A stretch of 64,000 nt of DNA from Paenibacillus phytorum. GTDB taxonomy: Bacteria; Bacillota; Bacilli; Paenibacillales; NBRC-103111. Shown one piece after another: positions 56,487 through 64,000 of the stretch. The DNA lies in NCBI RefSeq assembly GCF_013141715.1, contig NZ_WHOA01000072.1, forward strand, positions 62,001 to 126,000, given 5' to 3'. Position numbers and translations under genes: made by a program. The stretch's first letter is position 1; every line of letters begins with the position of its first letter. The notes below the pieces were generated by a model, which saw only the letters and a program-made list of their open reading frames with translations, had not been told where the DNA came from and made no database searches.

Positions 56487-57380
56487 CTAACCTTTGACAG
56501 CACCGATTGTCAATCCCTTCACAAAATAACGCTGAACGAACGGGTACAGGAAAAGGATAGGTCCTGTTACGACAATGGCCATTGCCATCTTCGTCGATTC
56601 CGTCGGCATTTCACCCGTCATCACGACACCAGTGCCAGCACCCATTTGGGACACAAAACGCATCGTATTGATAACGTTATACAAGTAGTATTGCAACTCA
56701 TACTTGTTCGGATCGTTGATGAAGAGGGAGGAGAGCAGCCAACCGTTCCAATAATGAAGCGCCAAAAATAAGCCGACTGTTGCGATGCCAGGCATTGATA
56801 ATTGAAGCACAACGCTGTAGTAAATCTTGAAATCGTTCGCACCGTCTATTTTGGCAGATTCAATCAATTCCTCAGGAATTGCTGATTTAATGAAGCTTCG
56901 CATCAAGATGATGAGGAATGGACTCATAAGTCCCGGTAATATAAGAACTGCGTAGGTATCCGTCAGCTTCAAGTAGTTAGCCAGCAAAATATACCAAGGC
57001 ACCAAGCCGCCACCGAACAGCGTCGTGAAGTAAATATAGAAGGAAAAATGATTGCGATACTTAAAATCCTTGCGTTGCAGGACGTAGCCTGCCATTGTCA
57101 TCAGGAATAAACCGATAAAAGTTCCCAATAAAGTAACTAAGATGGTCACACCGTATGCTTTGAGCACCTGCTCAGGAAACCGAAACACCGTTTTGTAACC
57201 TTCTATGGAGAAAACTTTAGGAATGAGGTGGTAACCACTGCGGATAATCGACTCATTCTGTGTAAGTGATGCCGAAATAATCATCAGAAAGGGAAATAAA
57301 CAAATGACGAAAGAGAAGATAATGACGACATAAGCAATGGTTTGAAACAAATGCGTGTATTTCTCATCCTTGACTCTCAA
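56487..57380 (-). CDS. Sugar ABC transporter permease (LplC/YtcP type)
   Basis: The 297-residue protein has six membrane segments and an EAA loop, ELIESAKIDGANDFKIYY, of the MalG family, with C-terminal VQRYFVKGLTIGAVKG. It pairs with the permease encoded upstream. TTG 57380 is the likely start. No ATPase gene is in the operon, so a shared MsmX-type ATPase would be needed. Confidence 0.93.
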   Translation of the reverse strand: MRVKDEKYTHLFQTIAYVVIIFSFVICLFPFLMIISASLTQNESIIRSGYHLIPKVFSIEGYKTVFRFPEQVLKAYGVTILVTLLGTFIGLFLMTMAGYVLQRKDFKYRNHFSFYIYFTTLFGGGLVPWYILLANYLKLTDTYAVLILPGLMSPFLIILMRSFIKSAIPEELIESAKIDGANDFKIYYSVVLQLSMPGIATVGLFLALHYWNGWLLSSLFINDPNKYELQYYLYNVINTMRFVSQMGAGTGVVMTGEMPTESTKMAMAIVVTGPILFLYPFVQRYFVKGLTIGAVKG

Positions 57381-57399
57381 GTGCCCAGCACCCCTTTTC

Positions 57400-58323
57400 C
57401 TAAAATAAGGCGTAATCGTCGTTAATTTTCCGAATGATGTAGTTGACGGAGATGATTAAGATAAACCCAAACAACGATTGATAGAGACCAGCTGCCGTTG
57501 CCATTCCTACATCAAAGGTGACCTTCAATGAGCGATATACATACGTATCGATAATGTCTGTCGCATTAAACAAGATCCCGTTATTCCCAATTAACTGATA
57601 AAAGAGATCGAATTGTCCCTTCATGATGCTTCCCAAAGAAAACAATAGGAGTACAACAAACGTAGGCTTCAGCATTGGAATGGTAATGTGCCATACACGC
57701 TGAAAGATATTAGCTCCATCGATTTTCGCTGCTTCATAATACTCCTCGCTGATCCCCGTAATCGCAGCCAAATAGATGACCATGCTGTAGCCGAGATTTT
57801 TCCATAGATAGAACAGGATGATGAGGAAAACCCAAGCCCATGGCGTATTGTACACATCGACTGGATTCGAGCTCAGCTCTTTCAATGTTGTGTTTAGAAA
57901 ACCGCTCTCATAATTAAATAAGTTGTAGACAATGACACTTAAAATTACGAAAGAAATGAAGTAAGGCAAGAACATAACGGACTGAGCAATTTTCTTAAAC
58001 CATGCGCTGCGGATTTCGCTAAGCAAGACGGCACATATAATTGCGAATACATTACCGAATAGAATGAAAGCCAAATTATACCCCAGCGTATTGAGCGTCA
58101 ATTTCATTAAAATGCCGGATTTCCAAAGAAAAGAGAAATTGTCCAAGCCCACGAATGGACTCCCGAACAAACCCGCATTGAAATCGAACCTCGTAAACGC
58201 ATAATAGATACCAACCATCGGAATGTACGAGTTAATGAAGAAGAAGATCAGTGTCGGCAGCAGCATAAGAAACATGATTTTGTTCGTCATTAATTCATAG
58301 AGAAAACCTCGTCGTTTAACCAT
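57400..58323 (-). CDS. Sugar ABC transporter permease (LplB type)
   Basis: The protein has six membrane segments, the first at about 15-38, and the MalF-type EAA loop EEYYEAAKIDGANIFQRVW, ending YIIRKINDDYALF as usual for LplB. It is first in the operon permease, permease, binding protein. ATG 58323 is preferred to TTG 58344, although both lie near GAGGGGG. Confidence 0.92.
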   Translation of the reverse strand: MVKRRGFLYELMTNKIMFLMLLPTLIFFFINSYIPMVGIYYAFTRFDFNAGLFGSPFVGLDNFSFLWKSGILMKLTLNTLGYNLAFILFGNVFAIICAVLLSEIRSAWFKKIAQSVMFLPYFISFVILSVIVYNLFNYESGFLNTTLKELSSNPVDVYNTPWAWVFLIILFYLWKNLGYSMVIYLAAITGISEEYYEAAKIDGANIFQRVWHITIPMLKPTFVVLLLFSLGSIMKGQFDLFYQLIGNNGILFNATDIIDTYVYRSLKVTFDVGMATAAGLYQSLFGFILIISVNYIIRKINDDYALF

Positions 58324-58344
58324 GTATGGATCGATCCCCCTCAA

Positions 58345-58568
58345 GCAATATGTCTTGAGATGATCATAAATCGGGCAGCAGATATTGGATAGTGAAGCCT
58401 GCCGAAGGTATGTGAACTATGCTGTGAAAGATGAAGTGAACAATATGAACTTCAGTGAACAAGAGCGAATAATTGCGTTGTTAAATCGGGGAAAAATACT
58501 AATTGTATACGCTATGAATTCGTGCTAGGCTAGTTTCAAGAATATACCAATAAAGGGGATAATGACCT
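58345..58568. other. Divergent promoter region, sugar ABC operon and terpenoid-synthase-like gene
   Basis: This 224-base gap separates two divergent units. A TTGTAT, 17 bases, TAGGCT arrangement precedes the plus-strand gene and is a weak promoter candidate. AAAGGGG lies before ATG 58569. I see no riboswitch and no cre site. Confidence 0.4.
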
Positions 58569-59501
58569 ATGAACTGGTTTCTTGCTCATGAGAAAGATCT
58601 TGCTGACGTATTTGCAGAGGCAGAAAGCATTATTAGCGCATTTCCAGCACCGTTAGATCACCTCGGACTAGCCTATCTAGCTACATTTGACGGGAGAAAA
58701 GAAGAAAGCACTAAAAATTATATCTGTTATCTTCTGCCGTATTGGATGAAGGACATCAGTGAACTGCCACCAGAGTCGATGAATAAACTCTCATTAGCGA
58801 ATGTATTCGTTATGCTCTACTATTTTATACAAGACGATATCATGGATTCAGCCAAAGGTGAGCATAAGGACAAGCTGCCTCTAGCCAATTTATTTCATAT
58901 GCAGTTCCTATCCATCTATAGAGAAATGTTCCCTGCTGGGTCGCCTTTCTGGAGTTACTATGAGACTTATGTCACGGAATGGTCTGAAGCTGTTTCCAAT
59001 GAGCAGCAATCCGATTACTTCCATCATGACATTGGCAAAGTCGCTAAGAAAGCAAGTCCAGTCAAAAATGCTAGCACAGGCGCTCTTCTATTAGCAAACC
59101 AAGCTCACCTTATCCCTGTCGTCACGGAGGCTGTTGAACAAACGCTTATCACTTTACAAATGCTGGATGATTGGGCTGACTGGGAAGAAGATCTGGAAGA
59201 AGGTTCTTACAACTGCTTATTAGCATCACTGCGTAAGCATATGCAGCTTTCAACGGATAGTACGGTATCGCCTGAAATGGTGAAGCAGCAGTTGTATGTA
59301 CATGACTTTCTGGATTTCTATGGACAAATCGCCATTACTCATCATGAGCAATTACTAGGTTTACAAATATCTATGACGCAAATGATCAATTTCCATGATT
59401 CGCTTGTGCAAAACATTCAAAAAGTAGCCCTTGAAATCAAAGAAAATAGAAAAATGTTAACATTAGGTGGATTCTATTATTTTTTGTCGAAAACTAGTTA
59501 A
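58569..59501 (+). CDS. Class I terpenoid/isoprenyl diphosphate synthase-like protein
   Basis: The 310-residue, all-helical protein shows two Asp-rich motifs in the positions expected for the class I terpenoid synthase fold: YFIQDDIMD (D89, D90, D93) and LQMLDDWADWEEDLEEG (D200, D201, D204). Between them KKASPVKNASTGALLLA resembles the Lys-containing diphosphate-binding strand of trans-prenyltransferases. It is otherwise too divergent to call a farnesyl or geranylgeranyl synthase. A precursor-like peptide gene follows after 79 bases, which suggests a peptide prenyl- or terpenyl-modifying role, or an unrelated small molecule. The function is inferred from motifs. Confidence 0.75.
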   Translation: MNWFLAHEKDLADVFAEAESIISAFPAPLDHLGLAYLATFDGRKEESTKNYICYLLPYWMKDISELPPESMNKLSLANVFVMLYYFIQDDIMDSAKGEHKDKLPLANLFHMQFLSIYREMFPAGSPFWSYYETYVTEWSEAVSNEQQSDYFHHDIGKVAKKASPVKNASTGALLLANQAHLIPVVTEAVEQTLITLQMLDDWADWEEDLEEGSYNCLLASLRKHMQLSTDSTVSPEMVKQQLYVHDFLDFYGQIAITHHEQLLGLQISMTQMINFHDSLVQNIQKVALEIKENRKMLTLGGFYYFLSKTS

Positions 59502-59527
59502 TTTTGATAGATTATTCTGAATTTTCA

Positions 59528-59571
59528 TGCTATAATTTTTTTGTAGGAAAAATTACCCAATTGACAAGGAG
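59528..59571 (+). promoter_or_regulatory. Extended -10 promoter and ribosome site of the NHLP peptide gene
   Basis: TGCTATAAT (59528-59536) is a perfect extended -10; the -35 region is weak, as often with this type. AAGGAG (59566-59571) lies nine bases before ATG 59581. Thus the peptide can be made apart from the upstream enzyme gene. Confidence 0.65.
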
Positions 59572-59580
59572 TGATTAGTA

Positions 59581-59820
59581 ATGTCGACCAATGGAATTTT
59601 AAAAGAGAAAATTATTCAAAAAGCTTGGGAAGATGAAGCATTCAAGAACCAACTTATTGCTAATCCCAAAGCCGCGCTAAAACAAGCATTTAACATCACT
59701 CTTCCTGATGACATCAAAGTTAAAGCGGTTGAAGAGACCTCAACTGAGTTTGTTCTCGTCATCCCTACGAATCCCGCGAAAGTATTAGTTACTACGCATG
59801 CTGTTGAAAGTATCTGGTAA
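59581..59820 (+). CDS. NHLP leader peptide family RiPP precursor (putative)
   Basis: The 79-residue peptide has the pattern of nitrile-hydratase-alpha-like leader peptides: IIQKAWEDEAFKNQLIANPKAALKQAF (part of the NHLP helix-loop region), then ITLPDDIKVKAVEETSTEFVLVIP with the family's VxVxEET...VxP signature. The remaining 17 residues end TTHAVESIW and would be the core; they contain Thr, Ser, His and Trp but no Cys, so lanthionine or thiazole formation is unlikely. No Gly-Gly cleavage site is visible. It has its own promoter and terminator. A role as an ordinary small protein with an NHase-like fold is the alternative. Confidence 0.72.
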   Translation: MSTNGILKEKIIQKAWEDEAFKNQLIANPKAALKQAFNITLPDDIKVKAVEETSTEFVLVIPTNPAKVLVTTHAVESIW

Positions 59821-59831
59821 GAACAAAATAT

Positions 59832-59875
59832 AAAAGAGGTGCCACGCATTTACGCGTAGCACCTCTTCTTTATTT
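59832..59875. terminator. Bidirectional terminator, peptide gene and kinase gene
   Basis: AAGAGGTGC (59834-59842) pairs with GCACCTCTT (59859-59867), continued by ACGC/GCGT across one mismatch, with A-rich and T-rich flanks. Confidence 0.92.
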
Positions 59876-61768
59876 TACAGCTATTGATGGAAACCTAAGG
59901 ACTACCTCGGTACCAACGTATTTTTGACTTTTAAATTCAATGTGTCCCTTCATAATTTCAATAATTCGAAAAGTAACCATGAGTCCTAATCCGGTCCCCT
60001 TCGTTTTCGTGGAATAGTAAGGCTCTCCTAATTTGGTTAACTGCGCAGGTTCTATTCCTTCTCCATTGTCTTTGAAATGAATATATACTTCTCCATCTTT
60101 CTCATATGCCCATATATGAATCTGGCCATCAACCTGAAAGGCTTCGATACTATTTTTGATAATATTTATAAGCACTTGCTTCAACTTTGATGAATTCCCT
60201 TGTATAAACAAATCATTAGGAACACTAACCGTAATCCGCCCACCATGTAATGTGGCTAATGGTACAATAATACCTTCAATTTGACTAATTTCCTTCGAAA
60301 CATTTAAATCAACGAGTTCATCCAGCTGTGGCTTTGCAAATGTCAGGAAGTCCGTAATGATTAGCGAAGCCCGATCTAATTCTTCTATCGCTATTCCCAT
60401 GTATTCTTTGTTCTTATCATCTGTTCTAGCTGCGACAAGCTGTAAGAATCCTCTCGTTACTTGCAAAGGGTTTCGCACCTCATGCGCGACAGATGCCGCC
60501 AACGAGCTTATCATCTCCATCTTATCCGAGAGCTGAAGCTGATGGTTGTAAAACTCTAATTCCTTAGAATAGTTGATCATATGCTCCTGATTGATTGCAA
60601 AGCGTCTACCTAATATAACAATGAGAGCAATTATAAATCCTACTACGCCCCATTTCCACAAGAAAAATTGATATTTTTGAGAACTGGCATAGTAGCACAT
60701 TAAATCTAGGACACTCATTAGAGCCAATATGGCAAAACCGGTTGAAAAAATAACAGCTTCCTTGTTCCCTCTTTTCACGAATACAATGGATAAGCCAATA
60801 ATTAAAATGAATTGAATAATCATAATAGACCCCAAAACGGTAACAGACGCAAAGAAATACGCTTTGACAAATCGATAATCATTGAGTTGATTAATAAACA
60901 TAAAGGCAATTGAAATAGCGGAATAAATAATCTGGAATTTCCTAAACGCTCTAATCCACTTAAAATTCCCATTATCAAATATTTTTTCAAAGAAATAGGT
61001 GAGTGTTGGTAAAAAAACAGCAAGTGAAAAATCAAATAAATCAAGAAATAGGTCGCCATAACTCGTGAAATTTGCGTACATGAAAGGCGAATACGTAATA
61101 AAAATAGTTCCTAGAGCTAAAATAAGTAAACTAAGTGAAATCCAGCTTGCAAGTTGAATTTGCTTCAAAAAGAAAGAACATATCAGCATAATCGCTGCAA
61201 TAAAAAGAAATGCACAGCCTAGAATGATGTTCTGCAAATCCCGAAATATAAATGATCGAGTCAAAGCTGAATAATGATCCAGTTTAATTTCTGAATGTAA
61301 ACCCAAGCGATCCATCGATGTCCCCAGCTTTAAATATACGAACTCCCCCCCATCTTCACTACCTACAGGAAATAAGCTTCTCTGTTCATCAGTTGGAAAA
61401 TCAAAGTTTATTTCTCGAACTAATCGATCACCAATATATACCCAGAGTTGCTGGGCATATATTTGTTCAATGTAAATGCCATAGTCTTTGGGTACATGAG
61501 TCGGAAGCTGAAATCGAACCCATGCCGAAGAAATATCTTTCGGTTTCTCGGGAGGCATGTCGCCATTCCTGACTGTTATCCATTTATTTGTAGGTGAGGG
61601 AATCACAACATTATCAATTCCTTCAGCTGAATTACTCCACAATATACTCCACGCTGGAATCGGTTTCAAATCTGTTTGCTCATCGGCATAAGTATGGGAA
61701 GACATGAAGCCACAACAAATAATCATAACCAACATCGTTTTCCAGAATACTCGAGATATCCGTTTCAT
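59870..61768 (-). CDS. 7TM-DISM type sensor histidine kinase
   Basis: The 632-residue protein has a signal peptide (residues 1-28), an extracellular 7TMR-DISM beta-sandwich domain (about 40-165; SSAWVRFQLP, YGIYIEQIYAQQLWVYIGD), seven membrane segments (about 178-390) and a HisKA/HATPase core: SLAASVAHEVRNPLQVTRGF, INIIKNSIEAF, DNGEGIEPAQLTK and GTGLGLMVTFRI. No response regulator is nearby, so it may feed the sporulation phosphorelay, or control the convergent peptide locus; both are inferences. It is alone in its transcription unit. Confidence 0.92.
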   Translation of the reverse strand: MKRISRVFWKTMLVMIICCGFMSSHTYADEQTDLKPIPAWSILWSNSAEGIDNVVIPSPTNKWITVRNGDMPPEKPKDISSAWVRFQLPTHVPKDYGIYIEQIYAQQLWVYIGDRLVREINFDFPTDEQRSLFPVGSEDGGEFVYLKLGTSMDRLGLHSEIKLDHYSALTRSFIFRDLQNIILGCAFLFIAAIMLICSFFLKQIQLASWISLSLLILALGTIFITYSPFMYANFTSYGDLFLDLFDFSLAVFLPTLTYFFEKIFDNGNFKWIRAFRKFQIIYSAISIAFMFINQLNDYRFVKAYFFASVTVLGSIMIIQFILIIGLSIVFVKRGNKEAVIFSTGFAILALMSVLDLMCYYASSQKYQFFLWKWGVVGFIIALIVILGRRFAINQEHMINYSKELEFYNHQLQLSDKMEMISSLAASVAHEVRNPLQVTRGFLQLVAARTDDKNKEYMGIAIEELDRASLIITDFLTFAKPQLDELVDLNVSKEISQIEGIIVPLATLHGGRITVSVPNDLFIQGNSSKLKQVLINIIKNSIEAFQVDGQIHIWAYEKDGEVYIHFKDNGEGIEPAQLTKLGEPYYSTKTKGTGLGLMVTFRIIEIMKGHIEFKSQKYVGTEVVLRFPSIAVK

Positions 61769-61877
61769 TCATTTTCCTCCCCCGAAGAAAACTGTAAGTA
61801 ATTAACAATATAATAAATTCGACAGGTTTTAATGCTTTCCTTCTTATTTACCGGTTAACATATGAAAAACAAAACTT

Positions 61878-61909
61878 AAACAACCCCCTGCGAAATAACA
61901 ACAGGGGGT
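61878..61909 (-). terminator. Terminator of the deaminase operon
   Basis: ACCCCCTG (61883-61890) pairs with CAGGGGGT (61902-61909); the minus strand continues TGTTTAAGTTTTG. The T run is interrupted, so it is of moderate quality. Confidence 0.75.
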
Positions 61910-61926
61910 GCTGCTTCTTGTATAAA

Positions 61927-63186
61927 TCATAGTGTAGTGAACAACTGACTCCTTGCAGGCACAGTTTCAGCAACAATGCGGCCTTGGCTCACAACGTACC
62001 GACAACTTGGCTGTTCACGAACAAGATCCATAGCATCATCTCCAGGCAGCAAGATAAAGCTGGCAGGATGGCCAATCTCGATCTCGTATTCCTTGAGCTG
62101 CAGGGTGTTCGCTGCACGTGTCGTGATCATACGCACAAGCTCCGCCACTTCCTCGCGCCCCGTCATATGTGCTAAATGAGCAGCGATGTGAGCTGCTTGC
62201 AGCATATTCCCTGTACCCAGCGGATAGAAAGGCGTCTGAATATCGTCATGCGCGATGCTAACATTAACGCCGGCCGTCCATAATTCCTTGATCCGGGTAA
62301 TGCCTCGACCTTTGGGATAGCCGTCGTATCTCCCCTGCATAGCACTATTAATGAGCGGACAGCAAACAACATTCACACCCGAGCGCGCCAGCATTCCCTG
62401 CACCTTCTGGTAATAAGCTTCCCCATAATAGGCTGCAGCGTTCGCATGTGCTGCTGTTACTCGCTCGCGCAGTCCAGAACGAATCGCAAGATTGGCCACG
62501 CTTTCTAAGAACGTGGAGTGTGCAACGTCCATTTCATCGCAAAAAACATGGACGAAACAACCATACTTCTCTGCTAGATTGAAGCAAATTTCAAGCGATA
62601 ATAGTCCTTCCTCACGCGTAGGCTCTAAATGCGGAATCGCTCCAATGCCGTCTGCGCCAAGCTCCAATGCCTGCTCCAGACGGCGTTCATTATCGGGACA
62701 GGCGCGAATTCCATCTTGGGGAAACGCGATAACTTGCAGGTTCATATAAGGTTTTACGCGCTCGCGCAAGGCAAGAAGTGCACGTAGAGCAGTCAGATTC
62801 GGGTCGGAGATATCTGCTTGGGTACGCACATGCAGGATACCGGCAGCCATCTGCATCCGAAGCACCTTCTCTGCTCGCTCGGTGACGTCTTCGAAGGAGA
62901 GCGCTTGTTTCCGCTTTTGCCATAATCCGATGCCTTCGTACAGAGTACCGCTCTCATTCCAAGCGGGCTCCCCCGCTGTTAGGACGGTGTCCAAATGAAT
63001 ATGGGACTCCACAAACGGAGGGAGCAGCAGGTGACCAATCCCATCGATTTCGCGTTCCCCTTGTTCAGCAATACTTCCAAGCATGGCGATTTTGCCGTTT
63101 TTTACACCAATATCTACAAGACCTCGGCTCTCCGAATGTTCAAGCATACGCACACTACGAAATACAATATCCAGCAACCGACTCAC
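61927..63186 (-). CDS. Cytosine deaminase-like amidohydrolase
   Basis: The 419-residue protein is an amidohydrolase of the CodA group. Metal and catalytic motifs are VESHIHLDTV, HVFCDEMD (His and catalytic Glu), AAHANAAA and SIAHDDIQTPFYPLGTGNML (metal Asp). Cytosine, isoguanine or a related pyrimidine is the likely substrate. The start is GTG 63186 or TTG 63177; both have AAGG- or GAGG-type sites. It is 20 bases downstream of a NitT/TauT-type permease, which suggests uptake and deamination of the same pyrimidine. Confidence 0.88.
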   Translation of the reverse strand: MSRLLDIVFRSVRMLEHSESRGLVDIGVKNGKIAMLGSIAEQGEREIDGIGHLLLPPFVESHIHLDTVLTAGEPAWNESGTLYEGIGLWQKRKQALSFEDVTERAEKVLRMQMAAGILHVRTQADISDPNLTALRALLALRERVKPYMNLQVIAFPQDGIRACPDNERRLEQALELGADGIGAIPHLEPTREEGLLSLEICFNLAEKYGCFVHVFCDEMDVAHSTFLESVANLAIRSGLRERVTAAHANAAAYYGEAYYQKVQGMLARSGVNVVCCPLINSAMQGRYDGYPKGRGITRIKELWTAGVNVSIAHDDIQTPFYPLGTGNMLQAAHIAAHLAHMTGREEVAELVRMITTRAANTLQLKEYEIEIGHPASFILLPGDDAMDLVREQPSCRYVVSQGRIVAETVPARSQLFTTL

Positions 63187-63206
63187 CTCTTTACCTTGGT
63201 GCCATT

Positions 63207-63986
63207 TTAGTTATCCTTTTTCATCTCGGATTCATGCCACGAACTAAGCAGCCATTTGGCGAAAGCGTTGACTAATAGGAAGAAAATAATGCCCAGTGCT
63301 GATGCTGAAAGTCCACAAGCGAATAAATAAGGTGTTTTTAAACGAGCAGCTGCATACGTTATCGCATAACCAAGTCCGCCTTGTCCTCCGCCAATGCCAG
63401 CAATGTATTCACCGACAATAGCCCCTACTACGGATAAGGTACAAGAAATTTTCAGACCGGCTACGATATAAGGAAGGGCAGCAGGTATGCGCAGCCTCCA
63501 CATCGTTTGAATCGCATTCGCATTGTATAAATAAAACAGGTTACTCATATTTTGATCTGTGGAATTTAGACCAATTAACGTATTCGAAAGCATCGGGAAG
63601 AATCCGATTAAGAATGTAATAATGACAATCGCATTCACACCCGCATCGAACCAGATCACAATGAGAGGGGCAATGGCGACAATCGGAATCGTTTGTAAAA
63701 TAATTGCATATGGATACACACTCTTCTCAATCCATTTGGAGCTTGCCAATAGAATAGCACCAGTAACTCCTAATATAATACTGAGAAAAAATCCAAGCAC
63801 AGCTTCCAGCGTCGTTGTCCTTACAGATACCCATAGTCCATGCCTGTTTTCAACGGCTGCTGCTACGATATCGGAAGGCTTTGGTACGAGGTAAACAGGA
63901 GCTTTCACTAAATAAGCAATGAGTTCCCAGCCTCCGATGAAAACAACAAAGGCAACTAAGGATGGCAAAAGATTCTTAAGCAGCAT
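63207..63986 (-). CDS. NitT/TauT-type ABC transporter permease
   Basis: The 259-residue protein has six membrane segments and the SsuC/TauC/ThiX family pattern: PKPSDIVAAAVENR, QTIPIVAIAPLIVIWF, MWRLRIPAALPYIVAGLKIS (EAA-like loop) and VGAIVGEYIAG. Members import sulfonates, nitrate or pyrimidines; the neighbouring deaminase favours a pyrimidine such as cytosine or a thiamine precursor. The ATG at 63986 shares a base with a TGA in the frame running in from the window edge, so another gene of the operon probably ends there. Confidence 0.9.
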   Translation of the reverse strand: MLLKNLLPSLVAFVVFIGGWELIAYLVKAPVYLVPKPSDIVAAAVENRHGLWVSVRTTTLEAVLGFFLSIILGVTGAILLASSKWIEKSVYPYAIILQTIPIVAIAPLIVIWFDAGVNAIVIITFLIGFFPMLSNTLIGLNSTDQNMSNLFYLYNANAIQTMWRLRIPAALPYIVAGLKISCTLSVVGAIVGEYIAGIGGGQGGLGYAITYAAARLKTPYLFACGLSASALGIIFFLLVNAFAKWLLSSWHESEMKKDN

Positions 63987-64000
63987 CAGGAGTCGACGCC

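Noticed and set aside
63986..64000. End of a further gene upstream of the permease
   Set aside because: A TGA in frame with the window edge overlaps the permease start, but only five codons are visible, too few to support a feature.

Overview
The window reads as an ordinary chromosomal segment of a spore-forming Bacillales bacterium, most likely Paenibacillus or a close relative. The grounds are the cotJABC spore coat operon, a YtvI-type sporulation membrane protein, a sufCDSUB Fe-S operon, yfkAB, mtnKA, a sugar ABC system next to a membrane AraC regulator, and strong GGAGG-type ribosome binding sites with frequent GTG and TTG starts. I see no rRNA, tRNA, insertion sequence, prophage or CRISPR array.

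Layout. 1-1421: end of nagB, nagA and a terminator (amino sugar use). 1530-4300: a DUF218 protein, a 74-base repeat pair, cotJABC and a decayed NlpC/P60 gene. 4333-14682 (minus): HAD phosphatase, YtvI, CorC/HlyC-like protein, YfkAB radical SAM protein, MMPL exporter, HD-GYP protein, UppP and a YunD-like phosphoesterase. 14751-17137: a molybdenum cofactor group (MoaD-MoaE fusion, MoeB-like enzyme, divergent small Moco-domain-like protein). 17183-21345: a second HD-GYP protein, then a five-gene operon resembling the enterobacterial yjfLMC type (GspS-like ATP-grasp, DUF350, low-complexity secreted protein). 21460-23156: NlpC/P60 lipoprotein and a PH-domain protein. 23243-28646: sufCDSUB with a Fur-like box. 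28699-32719: DUF1802 protein, small membrane protein, Dps and mtnKA. 32721-37273: AraC regulator, Gfo/Idh/MocA oxidoreductase, VanY-type lipoprotein and MetY. 37331-42924: a four-gene MacAB-like export operon whose last ATPase carries an AbrB-like tail. 43016-45392: amino acid ABC importer. 45503-52380: YunC, a possible Sm-like protein, GGDEF-EAL protein, PAS kinase, DUF423, AEC transporter and OhrR-type regulator. 52535-58323: membrane AraC regulator and an LplABC-like sugar importer without its own ATPase. 58569-61768: a class I terpenoid-synthase-like protein, an NHLP-type RiPP precursor and an orphan histidine kinase. 61927-63986: cytosine-deaminase-like amidohydrolase and a NitT/TauT-type permease.

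The best candidate for an undescribed system is 58569-59867: an enzyme with two DDxxD motifs encoded 79 bases upstream of a 79-residue nitrile-hydratase-leader-like peptide that has its own extended -10 promoter and terminator. Other unusual points are the AbrB tail on an ABC ATPase, the MoaD-MoaE fusion beside a Moco-domain homologue that seems to lack the Cys ligand, and GC-rich blocks inside three otherwise moderate-GC housekeeping genes (nagA, the YunD-like gene and mtnA).

All calls come from reading the sequence and translations; no database search or structure prediction was run.
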